Translations under genes and position numbers: made by a program
DNA from: Verrucomicrobiales bacterium
Lineage (GTDB): Bacteria > Verrucomicrobiota > Verrucomicrobiia > Verrucomicrobiales > DEV007
NCBI GenBank assembly: GCA_021648365.1
Contig: JAKISY010000035.1
Location: 1-39,732 of the forward strand
Direction of reading: 5' to 3'
Length of the DNA stretch: 39,732 nucleotides
The notes under the pieces: model-generated
Database searches by the model: none
Told to the model about the DNA's origin: nothing
The model's input: the letters and a program-made list of their open reading frames with translations, nothing else
Part shown: positions 31,656 to 39,732 of the stretch, one piece after another
Layout: each line of letters begins with the position of its first letter
Numbering within the stretch: the stretch's first letter is position 1

Positions 31656-33182
31656 ATGAAATCTATACCTAAACACCCATTCAAACCTGTCATCGCCGCC
31701 ACCATCATGGCTCTGGTCGCAGGATCCACCTACGCCGCTGACAGTTTTAAAAATACCACCGATATTCCTGCCGGCATCACCACTCCAGACAAAGTGGAGA
31801 GCTCCATCGGCACGCTCGACTTTTTCGACGGTGTGCCGAGCAAAGAAACCGCCGACAAGGTCTATGACTACCTCGACCGTGCCCGTGGCGTGGAAGTCTT
31901 TCTCAAAGGCATCCCTGGAGCGTCTCTACAAGGACTGCGTCGCGGCCCTGACTCATTGGGCGTGAGCAAAAACGGACAAGTGATGATCTTTGATCACTTG
32001 ATGGATTCCAAGGCGCTGTTTCTCACCGCCAATACCTCCACGCTCTACATCCTACCCCATCTGGACACCAAGGTTGACGGCCCGATGGTGGTTGAAGTCC
32101 CACCTGGCATGTTAGGCGCGTTCAACGACGCTTGGTTCCGCTACATCGGCGATGCCGGACTCGCAGGTCCCGATCATGGTAAAGGTGGCAAATACCTGGT
32201 ATTGCCTCCCGAATATGAAGGCGACGTGCCCGAAGGTTATTTTGTCGTCAAACCCCGCACCTACGGCGTGTGGTTATTCATGCGTGGCAACATTTCCAAA
32301 GGAGTGGATGTGGCAGTCAAAAACGTCAAAGACCATTTGAAGGTCTATCCGCTCTCACAAAAGGATCATCCCAAGGCGGTGGAATACATCAGCGCCTCGG
32401 GCAAAGCCTTTAATACCATTCATACCAATGACTACAGTTTTTACGAACACCTCAATCATCTAGTGCAGGAAGAGTCCATTGGATTACTCGACCCTGAGAC
32501 CCGCGGCCTGTTTGCTTCCATCGGCATCGTCAAAGGCAAGGAGTTCGCCCCTGATGAACGGATGAAAAAAATCCTCACTGACGCCGTAGCGATCGGCAAT
32601 GCCGCCGCCCGCTCGATCACCTGGTATCCCCGCATGGAAAGAGTCTATGTTTACCCTGATACCAAAAGCGAATGGATCATGGCTTACCCCGGTAAGAATG
32701 TCTTTTTCACCTATGACGGCGCTCTCGAAACGGATGCGCGGGTCTTTTTCCACTACACCTACACTGGAGTGACCCCCGCCATGGCAGTGACCCGAGAAGG
32801 CAAAGGCTCTGACTATGCCATCGCTTTCAAGGACTCCGAGCACCAAGCCTTGGATGGCTCCAAAACCTACAAACTGCACTTACCCAAAGACGTGCCAGCC
32901 AAGGATTTCTGGGCAGTCACCATCTACGATACTCAAACCCGTTCTCAGTTGCAAACCGACCAAGCCTTCCCCACCGTGGGAAGTCAAAGCAAAGGTTTTG
33001 TTAAAAATGACGACGGCTCCTACGATGTCTATTTTGGACCTACCGCTCCCAAAGGGTTTGAGAAAAACTGGTTGCAGACCATCCCCGGCAAAAGCTGGTT
33101 CCCGATCCTTAGAATCTACGGCCCACTCAAACCTTGGATAGAAAAAACCTGGCGTCCGAGTGAAGTTCAATTGGTGAAATAA
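31656..33182 (+). CDS. DUF1254/DUF1214 exported protein
   Basis: This 508-residue protein has a signal peptide (residues 1-28, ending GSTYAADS). The DUF1254 region spans residues about 50-200 (ADKVYDYLDRARGVEVFLKGIPG, TANTSTLYILPHLDTKVDGPMVVEVPPGMLGAFNDAWFRYIGDAG). The DUF1214 region follows at about 400-508 (DVPAKDFWAVTIYDTQTRSQLQT, NDDGSYDVYFGPTAPKG, PILRIYGPLKPWIEKTWRP). The length is usual for the full two-domain form. No enzymatic activity is established. It is the probable relative of the truncated copy at 19677-19862, and it ends at a strong terminator 30 bp downstream. Confidence 0.88.
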   Translation: MKSIPKHPFKPVIAATIMALVAGSTYAADSFKNTTDIPAGITTPDKVESSIGTLDFFDGVPSKETADKVYDYLDRARGVEVFLKGIPGASLQGLRRGPDSLGVSKNGQVMIFDHLMDSKALFLTANTSTLYILPHLDTKVDGPMVVEVPPGMLGAFNDAWFRYIGDAGLAGPDHGKGGKYLVLPPEYEGDVPEGYFVVKPRTYGVWLFMRGNISKGVDVAVKNVKDHLKVYPLSQKDHPKAVEYISASGKAFNTIHTNDYSFYEHLNHLVQEESIGLLDPETRGLFASIGIVKGKEFAPDERMKKILTDAVAIGNAAARSITWYPRMERVYVYPDTKSEWIMAYPGKNVFFTYDGALETDARVFFHYTYTGVTPAMAVTREGKGSDYAIAFKDSEHQALDGSKTYKLHLPKDVPAKDFWAVTIYDTQTRSQLQTDQAFPTVGSQSKGFVKNDDGSYDVYFGPTAPKGFEKNWLQTIPGKSWFPILRIYGPLKPWIEKTWRPSEVQLVK

Positions 33183-33209
33183 ACCTATTCTACACACACA
33201 ACTTCACCC

Positions 33210-33242
33210 AAAACGGCGATGCTAAGCATCGCCGTTTTTTTT
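33210..33242 (+). terminator. Intrinsic terminator after the DUF1254 pair
   Basis: AAAACGGCGATGC (33210-33222) pairs exactly with GCATCGCCGTTTT (33226-33238) around a TAA loop and continues into a T-tract ending at 33242. Confidence 0.92.
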
Positions 33243-33275
33243 GCGTCAATCTCACAATCATGAGACTCAGAGCAG

Positions 33276-34004
33276 TCACAATACCGGGCTAGTGAGGCGG
33301 AAGGTGTTCTCAAGAAAACGCTGCCAGTCCGAGCTCCTTGCCCATTCTTCCGCAATCAGCAGATCTGAGTCATCGATGTAAGACTGTTGTAATTTTTGCA
33401 ACTGCTCGCCAAACTCTCCACCATACACAAATGCCGCCACCTCATAGTTGATCCACAAGGAGCGCATGTCCAGATTAACAGTGCCAAACATCGAAATTCG
33501 ACGGTCTGCCGTGATCGATTTGGTGTGCAACAAACCCTTGCGGTAGATATAGAACTCCATCAATACGCTGTAAGCAGCAGCATCCACATCGTCCGCTATC
33601 CCCTGCAAACTCAACTCAGTCTCGGAAAACATCCTCCCCGTGCTGCCGCTGACCGTGGGCAAACCCACCAAATACCGCCCCATGCGATCCATCTCCCTAG
33701 CTCGCTGTGAATGGCGGCTCCAATCCACCGCGCTCGGCTTCTCTTTGCTCAGCACTTCTACCAAGCTAGCATAAGATTCGCGCAGACGAGCTAGGCGTTG
33801 TTTGCGTTCGGGTGGAATCCGTTTTTCGCCAATCAAAAGATAGCTGATGCAACCCGCCAGAGGGATCGCGGCGATAAAAAACAACCAAGCCAAGGCCACT
33901 CCAGTGGCAGGTCGCTGCATGATCACCCGCAGACTGAAACCCACCACCACCACCAAATGCAGCAGAATCAGTAAACTGGAAGGGTGAGGTAATAAATTTA
34001 TCAT
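33276..34004 (-). pseudogene. Cardiolipin synthase with in-frame internal deletion
   Basis: This 242-residue frame has the N terminus of a phospholipase-D-type cardiolipin synthase: two membrane helices (LLILLHLVVVVGFSLRVI, VALAWLFFIAAIPLAGCISYLLIG) and the loop up to VDAAAYSVLMEFYI. It then jumps in frame to the second catalytic motif, GLLHTKSITADRRISMFGTVNLDMRS (HxKx4D with GTxNxD), and to the normal C terminus. The first HKD motif and most of the catalytic body, about 240 residues compared with the usual 480, are absent. Both HKD motifs are needed in the family, so activity is very unlikely. It may still be expressed as a membrane protein. Confidence 0.75.
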
Positions 34005-34128
34005 CAGAATTAAAGCTCGCGATCACGATCACAATCACATTATCTTTCACCTTCCAGCAAAAAGCAATGCTCACATGATCAATGGATCAAAGCAGCTTGT
34101 TTGCCTTCCGCCGCACCCTTTTCCAACC

Positions 34129-35046
34129 TTAGCCCAACAACGGACAGGATTCGGGAAGCACCAGCTTGATCGCTGAAGGCAGTGCCTCAAAACGAATCTT
34201 TTTGGCGCGATAAGGTTCGCCGTCCAAATTGAACGGGATGATTTTTTGTTCCGATTCGATCTCCACCCAAGGCTCCTGAATCAGCGTAGCAAATTCTCCC
34301 TCGGGCGAAAGGTTTTTGATTTCTCTAATCACTTGAGCGAGATTTTCCGCAGCAAAATTGGCTATCATCATCACATCCAACAAACCATCGTTGATCACCG
34401 CCTGCGGAGCGAGCACCTGCCCACCTCCCGCTTGTCGCCCATTGCAAATAGCGCCAACAATCATCGCTCCGGGAAAACTCCCCTTTTGGGTGGTGAGCGT
34501 TCCCGTGTAGGGCGTAAATCCTACCGCTTTAACCAAGCCGGTTAAGGTGTAAGCCCCGCCGCCAAGAAAGTTCTTCAACTCAACCGGGGTATCAACCGTG
34601 ACCTCGGCTCCAAACCCGCCCGAGGCGACGTTGATGAAATAACGCTCATTCGCTTTGCCCACGTCCACCGCCACACTGTTGCCACTTACCGCAAGCGTGA
34701 GAGCTTCCGTCAAATCCAAAGGGATATCGCATGCCCGAGCAAAATCATTGGCTGTGCCTAGAGGGAATATTCCCACCTCTAGCTCATATTGACTATCTTC
34801 ATCGTTAGCAAAATTTATCCAAGCATCCGCGACCTCATTGACCGTTCCATCTCCCCCACCTGCGATGATCCGGCCCACCCCTTCTGCTATCGCTTCACGC
34901 AGCAGCCTCTGGATATCGCCCGCTTCATAGGTCACTCTCACTTCGAGCTCAGGGTAGCTTTGCCGAACTGCAGCGATAGCATCTCTCACCTCTTTGAGAC
35001 CAGCTTTTTTCCCATTGAGCAATAGCCGTGTTTTATTATCCTTCAT
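34129..35046 (-). CDS. yegS: YegS-type lipid kinase
   Basis: This 305-residue member of the diacylglycerol/lipid kinase family phosphorylates a lipid hydroxyl with ATP at the membrane face. The nucleotide-binding motif GGGDGTVNE is at residues 63-71, followed by GIFPLGTANDFARACDIP, then VASGGFGAEVTVDTP, and NGRQAGGGQVLAPQAVINDGLLDVMMI, a stretch typical of YegS. C-terminal strands (IPFNLDGEPYRAKKIRFEALP) complete the second domain. The length matches the family. It starts 26 bp downstream of the outer-membrane gene's stop. The exact substrate (phosphatidylglycerol in E. coli) is inferred from homology. Confidence 0.93.
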   Translation of the reverse strand: MKDNKTRLLLNGKKAGLKEVRDAIAAVRQSYPELEVRVTYEAGDIQRLLREAIAEGVGRIIAGGGDGTVNEVADAWINFANDEDSQYELEVGIFPLGTANDFARACDIPLDLTEALTLAVSGNSVAVDVGKANERYFINVASGGFGAEVTVDTPVELKNFLGGGAYTLTGLVKAVGFTPYTGTLTTQKGSFPGAMIVGAICNGRQAGGGQVLAPQAVINDGLLDVMMIANFAAENLAQVIREIKNLSPEGEFATLIQEPWVEIESEQKIIPFNLDGEPYRAKKIRFEALPSAIKLVLPESCPLLG

Positions 35047-35072
35047 AGAAAGGAGGCTGGTTGCCCCCTGCT

Positions 35073-35945
35073 TCAGGATTTAGGAATGATGAGCGTCAAG
35101 CTAGCGCGCAAGCCCCACTTAGGTCCATTCTCAGGAGCCTCTGCATAATACCTTGCACCGAGTTGCCACTGCGCGGGCACTTTGCCGATCTTAAACATTT
35201 TATTGACCGCCAGGTTGATAGGAATCGTGAACTGATTGGTGGTGAAATTATAAGTATTTTCTGTATTCAGGGAAATCGTCCAGCCGCCTCCTGGCAGGTA
35301 AACCAAAAATGGTTGCACGAACATTTGGTTCACAGATTCGCGATTATTTTCACCAGAAAACGCCCACAGCTGATTGACCAATGCGCCATAAGTGAAATAC
35401 TTAGTTTGGCGCAAAGCAATCGCCGTCGGGCCCGCCGCCCACTGATCTGCCGTCAAAAAATTATTAGTCCCAGTAGGGATCAAAAAAGCAGGGCCTACAC
35501 CCCAAGTCCAACCACTCGCAGTCGGCTCGGCAGGGGAAAGCCACGCACTAAATACGGTATCAGAAAATCCGTTCTGACTGGTATCTCCGATCACATTCTC
35601 TTGATACACAAAAGGAATAATGGTTCGAGTGATTAAGTTCCAATCCTCACTTAGCGAAAACGGAATCACCGGCTGGAAATTCGCCTTATACTGAAAACCG
35701 TCACCATCAGGCCCACCACCAAAATCAAAATTGCTCTGCAAAGGCAGACTCGTCATCGAAGCAATCGGATTTGCCAGCTTCTTCGCGATAGCATCGGCAT
35801 CGGTCATATCTGTTGCAGGTTTTGCCTCCGTTGAGACCGAAGCGCTGGTATCTTTTGAGTCATCTGCTTGCAGCGACGTGCTCAGCAAAGTTGCCACCAC
35901 AGCCGTGGTGATCAAGAGGATCGATTGAGTTTTATTCTTAAACAT
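35073..35945 (-). CDS. Putative outer-membrane channel/transporter protein
   Basis: This 290-residue protein has a signal peptide (MFKNKTQSILLITTAVVATLLSTSLQADD). After an acidic, low-complexity spacer (residues about 28-60), the rest consists of alternating amphipathic strands with many aromatics (NFDFGGGPDGDGFQYKANFQPVIPF, WTWGVGPAFLIPTGTNNFLTADQWAAGP, LRASLTLIIPKS), as expected for a beta barrel. It resembles the phenol-degradation MetA-pathway/transporter family (PF13557). I chose the ATG at 35945 because it opens a normal leader; an upstream start at 35975 adds 10 residues. A 15-bp palindrome lies about 60 bp upstream. The substrate is unknown. Confidence 0.65.
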   Translation of the reverse strand: MFKNKTQSILLITTAVVATLLSTSLQADDSKDTSASVSTEAKPATDMTDADAIAKKLANPIASMTSLPLQSNFDFGGGPDGDGFQYKANFQPVIPFSLSEDWNLITRTIIPFVYQENVIGDTSQNGFSDTVFSAWLSPAEPTASGWTWGVGPAFLIPTGTNNFLTADQWAAGPTAIALRQTKYFTYGALVNQLWAFSGENNRESVNQMFVQPFLVYLPGGGWTISLNTENTYNFTTNQFTIPINLAVNKMFKIGKVPAQWQLGARYYAEAPENGPKWGLRASLTLIIPKS

Positions 35946-36003
35946 GATTGGTAATAGTTGGTTTTTCTTAGGCATGAATCATAGGAGCCTCGTGACATTG
36001 CAG

Positions 36004-36018
36004 GATAGTTCAACTATC
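36004..36018. promoter_or_regulatory. Perfect 7-1-7 palindrome upstream of outer-membrane gene
   Basis: GATAGTT-C-AACTATC is perfectly symmetric and lies 59 bp before the start codon. Its size suits a dimeric repressor or activator. No clear promoter boxes sit around it. Confidence 0.4.
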
Positions 36019-36131
36019 TACTAACAAATCACCTTCCCTCTTCTTCTCATTGAAGGAGAATCTTACCCAAGGCACTTCCTATTCGCGCAGACTGACCTCC
36101 TTCCCAATAAAACACAAGCCCTTTCCCTTGT

Positions 36132-36157
36132 TATTTTGTGCCAAATGACACAAAATA
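36132..36157. terminator. AT-rich hairpin after the EEP gene
   Basis: TATTTTGTG (36132-36140) pairs with CACAAAATA (36149-36157), loop 8 nt. It lies 3 bp beyond the stop of the minus-strand EEP gene. There is no T-tract, so it is a weak terminator at best. Confidence 0.4.
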
Positions 36158-36160
36158 GCC

Positions 36161-37030
36161 TCACAACTTGAACCGCATCACCACCGGCAAATGATCCGAG
36201 CTTTGCGATTTTTTGATGGAATAACAATCCAACACTTCAAGCCCTCGGGTAAAAATCCGATCCAAATGCAAATCTGGATCATAGCCTCCAACCCCCTTTA
36301 ACCTCCCCATCCAAGCAGGCGCAGGAGTTTTTCCTGGATCTCGATTCACCACTTCGACTAAACCCGCTTGTTTTGCCTTTTCTCTCAATAATCTCAACCG
36401 CCCTTCACTCCACACATTAAAATCTCCCGCTACCATCGCGGGCAGTTGATCGCTGTGAAGTGGCGCGAAAATCTGCTGCAACTGTTGCACAAACACTGCC
36501 TTCGATACAAAATTCAATCCATGAGCATTGATCAGGTGAACCCGTTTCCGTCCACCAAGCAACAAACCAGATTGCAAGGATACCTTAGGCGAGATAAAAC
36601 CCAACTCACGCCCTGGAGCAAGCATCTGCTGTGCCCTGGCATCCAGTAAACCTGCATTGGCTATACTAAGCACCCCCGTCGAACTTTTTGAGAAGGGATA
36701 GCGCCATGACGGCGTATAGTGTCCCGAAACCTGACCAGCATAAGATTCCTTGATCAACTGATAAGTGCTAGAGCGCACTTCCTGCAAACATAGGATCACC
36801 GATTCATCACGCGGAAGCCCTGTCAACAAGCCCGTCACCTCCTGAACAAAAGCTTCATCCTTCGCTTTGTGCACATTCCAAGTCACCAGTGAGAACGATC
36901 GAGCTTCCGTCGCCGCCTTACTAGAAACCTCCCCCAGCGGCATCACCCCGCGACTCACCACACAACCCGAGCCAGTTAAGCTCAGTAAGACTGCGCCCAA
37001 CCATGCCAAGACCACAGCAGTCCTAGTCAT
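36161..37030 (-). CDS. Endonuclease/exonuclease/phosphatase family lipoprotein
   Basis: This 289-residue protein has a lipobox signal (LSLTGSGC), so it should be membrane-anchored outside the cytoplasm. The EEP fold is clear: SLVTWNVHKAKDE, VILCLQEVR (metal-binding Glu), LINAHGLNF, MVAGDFNVWSEGR, LHLDRIFTRG and the final SSDHLPVVMRFKL (catalytic Asp-His). It resembles E. coli YafD. The substrate (nucleic acid, phospholipid or inositol phosphate) is not predictable. The ATG overlaps the hflX stop by one base (TGATG), so the two are translationally coupled. Confidence 0.85.
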   Translation of the reverse strand: MTRTAVVLAWLGAVLLSLTGSGCVVSRGVMPLGEVSSKAATEARSFSLVTWNVHKAKDEAFVQEVTGLLTGLPRDESVILCLQEVRSSTYQLIKESYAGQVSGHYTPSWRYPFSKSSTGVLSIANAGLLDARAQQMLAPGRELGFISPKVSLQSGLLLGGRKRVHLINAHGLNFVSKAVFVQQLQQIFAPLHSDQLPAMVAGDFNVWSEGRLRLLREKAKQAGLVEVVNRDPGKTPAPAWMGRLKGVGGYDPDLHLDRIFTRGLEVLDCYSIKKSQSSDHLPVVMRFKL

Positions 37031-38340
37031 CAACTGGCGTCAAAGCCATTAAAATGATGCAACTGCGCCTTAGGCACGATTGCAGTTAGCAGTATATCAT
37101 TGCCTTCGTAACCCTGCTCCAAAATCTTCCCATCCCGATGCAGTAAGGCCATCAGGTCTTGTCGCGCCTGCGGGATACGCAACTCCAAGCGAGAGACTCG
37201 ATCATGATTCAATTCGTTCACTCGCAGAATCAATTCCTCGATCCCTTCTCCTGTCTTCACCGAAACAAAACAAGCTTCTGGATAAATTCCCCGCAATTCA
37301 TGCAAGCGCTGCAAGCCGTCCGCATCGTCCTGCAGTAAGTCTATTTTATTGATCGCCAAAACCATCGGTTTTCCTTCCGCACCTAAATCCCGCAGCACAT
37401 CTAGCGTCGTTTGATAAAAATTCTCCGCATTCTCCGCCGAAGCATCTAGCACGTGAATCAAAAAATCCGCCAGCACCGACTCTTCTAAAGTCGCTTTAAA
37501 AGCCTCGACCAAACGATGCGGAAGATTACGCACAAACCCCACCGTATCGGTCAATAACAAGGCCTGCCCATCTGGTAGCTCAATCCTCCTAGTCGTCGGA
37601 TCCAGAGTAGCGAATAATTTGTCCTCCACCAAGATATCAGCATCCGCGAGACGATTGAGCAAAGACGACTTGCCTGCATTGGTGTAACCCACAATCGCCG
37701 CATGCGGCAAGCCCTCGCGAGTCCGCTCCTTTCGCTGCGTCGCCCGCTGGGTGCGCACCGTATCCAATTCCTTCTCCACCATACTGATCCGCTTCCTCGC
37801 CAAACGGCGATCCACCTCGATCTGTTTCTCCCCTTCACCACGCGCCGCCGCCGCGCCACCCTTGCCGCCCCCCGAACCTCCGCCCTGACGATCCAAGTGA
37901 GTCCACATCTTCGCCAAGCGAGGCAGCGAATAGCGCATCCGCGCCAACTGCACTTGCAAGGCCGCCTCCCGCGTCCGCGCGCGCATTGCAAAAATATCCA
38001 GAATCACCTCCTCGCGATCGAGCACGCACACGTCAGATTCGGATTCCCAATTACGCTGCTGCGAAGGGCTCAGTTCATTATCAAAAACGATCGCGTCGCA
38101 TTTGAGCTCCTTCGCCCGCTGCATCAACTCCTCCGCCTTGCCCGAACCCGTCAAGTAGCGCTTACTCTGATCCCGGATAAAAACCAAATGGGATTCGACG
38201 ATACCAATATCTAAGGTGCGCACCAATTCCTCCAACTCCTCCAACAAACTAGCGGCCTCTGCCTCGTCATCGCGTCTAAAATAGGCACCTATCAAGAAGG
38301 CGCGCTCCACCATATCCGGTTTTTCTCGTATATCAAACAT
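37030..38340 (-). CDS. hflX: Ribosome-associated GTPase HflX
   Basis: This 436-residue P-loop GTPase binds 50S/70S ribosomes and splits or rescues stalled ones under stress. The N-terminal HflX domain (VFIRDQSKRYLTGSGKAEEL, DAIVFDNELSPSQQRNWE, VLDREEVILDIFAMRARTREAALQVQLARMRY) is followed by a glycine-rich loop (GGGSGGGKGG) and coiled helix. The G domain then has GYTNAGKSS near residue 220, FATLDPTTR, TDTVGFVRNLP and NKIDLL. I chose the ATG at 38340 (MFDIREKP); a start at 38376 would add a Cys-rich, non-conserved 12 residues. The C-terminal domain is complete. It is divergent from the coiled-coil membrane gene. Confidence 0.96.
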   Translation of the reverse strand: MFDIREKPDMVERAFLIGAYFRRDDEAEAASLLEELEELVRTLDIGIVESHLVFIRDQSKRYLTGSGKAEELMQRAKELKCDAIVFDNELSPSQQRNWESESDVCVLDREEVILDIFAMRARTREAALQVQLARMRYSLPRLAKMWTHLDRQGGGSGGGKGGAAAARGEGEKQIEVDRRLARKRISMVEKELDTVRTQRATQRKERTREGLPHAAIVGYTNAGKSSLLNRLADADILVEDKLFATLDPTTRRIELPDGQALLLTDTVGFVRNLPHRLVEAFKATLEESVLADFLIHVLDASAENAENFYQTTLDVLRDLGAEGKPMVLAINKIDLLQDDADGLQRLHELRGIYPEACFVSVKTGEGIEELILRVNELNHDRVSRLELRIPQARQDLMALLHRDGKILEQGYEGNDILLTAIVPKAQLHHFNGFDAS

Positions 38341-38439
38341 GCAACAGCAGACTAGACCGAAGCCAGCTCTTTGCAAAGCATCGCTTTTAAGAATTTCTCC
38401 CTCTTTACCTCTGTGCAGTTCGGGCTATAATGCAGCATC

Positions 38440-38940
38440 ATGGAATCTTTAAAACCAATCTTCTCTAGCCCGTTCTTCTGGGGGTTCGCCCTCGGCATGG
38501 TATTTTTAGCGCTCTCGTTGTGGGGACACTTCAAAACCAAAATGGAACTCAAGCGCCTGCGCCGCAACTTGAGTGACAAAGTCGAAATCGAAGCGCAGCA
38601 CCTAGGTGAGTTAAAAAAAGAAAAAGAACAGCTCAAAGAAGAGAACGAGAACCTGCGCATCAAAGTCAAAGGCAGCGGCGAAAACTCCGTGCAAACACTC
38701 GAACGAGAGCTGGAAATTTTTTCCCGCGCAGAAAAGAGCATGTATGTCACCGCCCCAGGATTTTCCGCAGCATGGGAGAACGCCAAAAATACAGCACTGC
38801 AAGATATCGAATTGGAAGAAGAAGGCAAAAGCATCCCTCGCAAACTCTTTCGCAAATTTTTCTCCGCTTCAGATAAAAGCGGCACTGAGCACCTGTTATC
38901 GACCTCCGAAAGCAGCAGTTCCGATTCTAACAACTCCTAA
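38440..38940 (+). CDS. Membrane-anchored coiled-coil protein of unknown function
   Basis: This 166-residue protein has one transmembrane helix at residues about 10-28 (FFWGFALGMVFLALSLWGHF), then a long charged coiled coil (residues about 35-100: LKRLRRNLSDKVEIEAQHLGELKKEKEQLKEENENLRIKV). A conserved-looking segment follows (YVTAPGFSAAWENAKNTALQDIELEEEGKSIPRKLFRKFF), then a serine-rich tail. The coiled coil should face the cytoplasm. It could organise an envelope complex. It is 5 bp from the following HAD gene, so both are likely one transcript. No family recognised. Confidence 0.75.
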   Translation: MESLKPIFSSPFFWGFALGMVFLALSLWGHFKTKMELKRLRRNLSDKVEIEAQHLGELKKEKEQLKEENENLRIKVKGSGENSVQTLERELEIFSRAEKSMYVTAPGFSAAWENAKNTALQDIELEEEGKSIPRKLFRKFFSASDKSGTEHLLSTSESSSSDSNNS

Positions 38941-38945
38941 AGCCC

Positions 38946-39542
38946 ATGACGCTGACTTTTCCTCAAGGCGACTTCGAAGGCTACATCTTTGACTGCGATG
39001 GCACCTTGGTGGACTCCATGCCACTGCACTACCGTGCATGGTCAGCGTCATTCATCCACCACGATGCCCCCTTTGAGTTTTCAGAAAAACGTTTTTACGC
39101 CAGCGCAGGCGTGCCCGATCGCGAGACCGTAGCTGAACTCAATGCCGAACACGGCTGCAAGCTCGACGCCGATTCCATCCATGACCACAAGCTGGAATAC
39201 TTCTTTCAGCACATGCACGAACTAGAAGCCGTGCATGCCGTCGCCGACGTGCTACGATCCATCCATGGCAAGCTTCCCGTCTCCGTCGCTTCGGGTAGCG
39301 ACATCACCCTCGTCGCTCCCTCTCTTAAAATAGTCGACCTCGATCACTTTTTCGAAATCATCGTCACCCCAGCGGATGTCGAACGAGGCAAACCTGCCCC
39401 CGACATGTTCCTGCTTGCAGCAGAAAAAATGGGCATCGCTCCAGAAAAATGCCTCGTCTTCGAAGACGGCAAAGCCGGCATCGACGCCGCCAACGCCGCC
39501 GGCATGCAAAGCGTCTTCGTCCCCAGCGGCCCAGCACATTGA
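38946..39542 (+). CDS. HAD superfamily hydrolase, beta-phosphoglucomutase-like
   Basis: This 198-residue phosphatase or phosphomutase has the catalytic motif DCDGTLVDSMPLHYRAW (residues about 13-29), a four-helix cap (residues about 30-95), motif II VSVASGSD, a conserved lysine in RGKPAPDMFLLAA and motif IV CLVFEDGKAGIDAANAAGM. This is the subfamily IA arrangement of beta-phosphoglucomutase and sugar-phosphatases. It probably acts on small sugar phosphates in the cytoplasm. It is co-oriented with the coiled-coil gene. The tail is short but the core is complete. Confidence 0.9.
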   Translation: MTLTFPQGDFEGYIFDCDGTLVDSMPLHYRAWSASFIHHDAPFEFSEKRFYASAGVPDRETVAELNAEHGCKLDADSIHDHKLEYFFQHMHELEAVHAVADVLRSIHGKLPVSVASGSDITLVAPSLKIVDLDHFFEIIVTPADVERGKPAPDMFLLAAEKMGIAPEKCLVFEDGKAGIDAANAAGMQSVFVPSGPAH

Positions 39543-39570
39543 GCGCGCCTTCAGCCAAGCTTCTCTCACC

Positions 39571-39597
39571 ATGAAGCACATGAAAGGCATGAAGAAG
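39571..39597 (+). repeat. Period-9 ATGAAG triplet repeat, copy 2
   Basis: ATGAAGCAC, ATGAAAGGC and ATGAAGAAG follow TCTCACC. Equivalent to 5316-5342. It lies 28 bp after the HAD gene. The remaining 135 bp to the window edge show no gene. Confidence 0.5.
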
Positions 39598-39732
39598 ATA
39601 GTTTTGCTTAGGAGCCGCTCAAAAATAACTTACCCAACTCCGCTTCGATTTTTGTCTGGCTTCTGCGTTGAAATTCGACTCATTTAGCCCGCTAAACTCT
39701 GTCGAAGTTCGCCTTGAATCCAAACAAAACTC

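Noticed and set aside
1..39732. tRNA, rRNA or riboswitch genes
   Set aside because: I saw no CCA-ended cloverleaf, rRNA signature or known riboswitch core by eye. A covariance-model scan would be needed to exclude small RNAs.

Overview
The window reads as a chromosome segment of a heterotrophic bacterium of the Verrucomicrobia (PVC group). This is inferred from gene content: a 1052-residue fusion of a GDSL-like domain, a PVC-type dehydrogenase/HEAT region and a cytochrome c; a DUF4091 glycosidase-like protein; an FAD_oxidored protein with a twin-arginine leader; and DUF1254/DUF1214 and DUF3108 exported proteins. Many genes carry signal peptides. Good Shine-Dalgarno sites are rare, and two operons look leaderless. 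No rRNA, tRNA or CRISPR array was seen.

Layout. 1-4270: tail of a LonB-like ATPase, then a minus-strand zinc-uptake operon (znuA-znuC-znuB plus a DUF5329 gene) and a periplasmic FKBP isomerase. 4384-6110: a FitA/PIN toxin-antitoxin pair whose toxin is frameshifted, coding debris, a DUF3592 membrane protein and an unlisted 57-residue membrane peptide. 6113-18053: the PVC fusion protein, glycogen phosphorylase, FAD oxidoreductase, DUF4091 protein, and two secreted proteins (coiled coil + OB-fold; DUF3108). 18355-19862: a phosphatase with an internal deletion, then the C-terminal stump of a DUF1214 gene.

19882-30056 is a type I restriction-modification locus on the minus strand, in the order hsdR, DUF1016 nuclease, hsdS, rhuM, RAYT transposase, hsdM. 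All gaps between its genes, except the 18 bp between hsdR and the DUF1016 gene, are filled with related repeat cassettes: (AATTAGG)n microsatellites, a conserved module of about 34 bp, and three-hairpin palindromic elements. One element carries the HUH/Y1 (RAYT) transposase. At least three others are short deletion derivatives, two of which keep recognisable ends of the transposase gene. One copy of the 34-bp module lies in frame inside the hsdS linker. This modular, REPIN-like architecture is the most unusual thing in the window.

30340-39542: two DUF1254/DUF1214 genes (the stump at 19677-19862 is a third, so the R-M block lies among paralogues), a cardiolipin synthase that has lost its first HKD motif, a YegS-type lipid kinase, a putative outer-membrane protein, an HflX GTPase overlapping an EEP-family phosphatase/nuclease, a coiled-coil membrane protein and a HAD hydrolase.

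Several genes are broken: LonB-like, PIN toxin, phosphatase, DUF1214 stump and cardiolipin synthase. This points to genome decay or, for the single-base cases, possible sequencing error. All functional calls rest on motifs read by eye; no database search was run.
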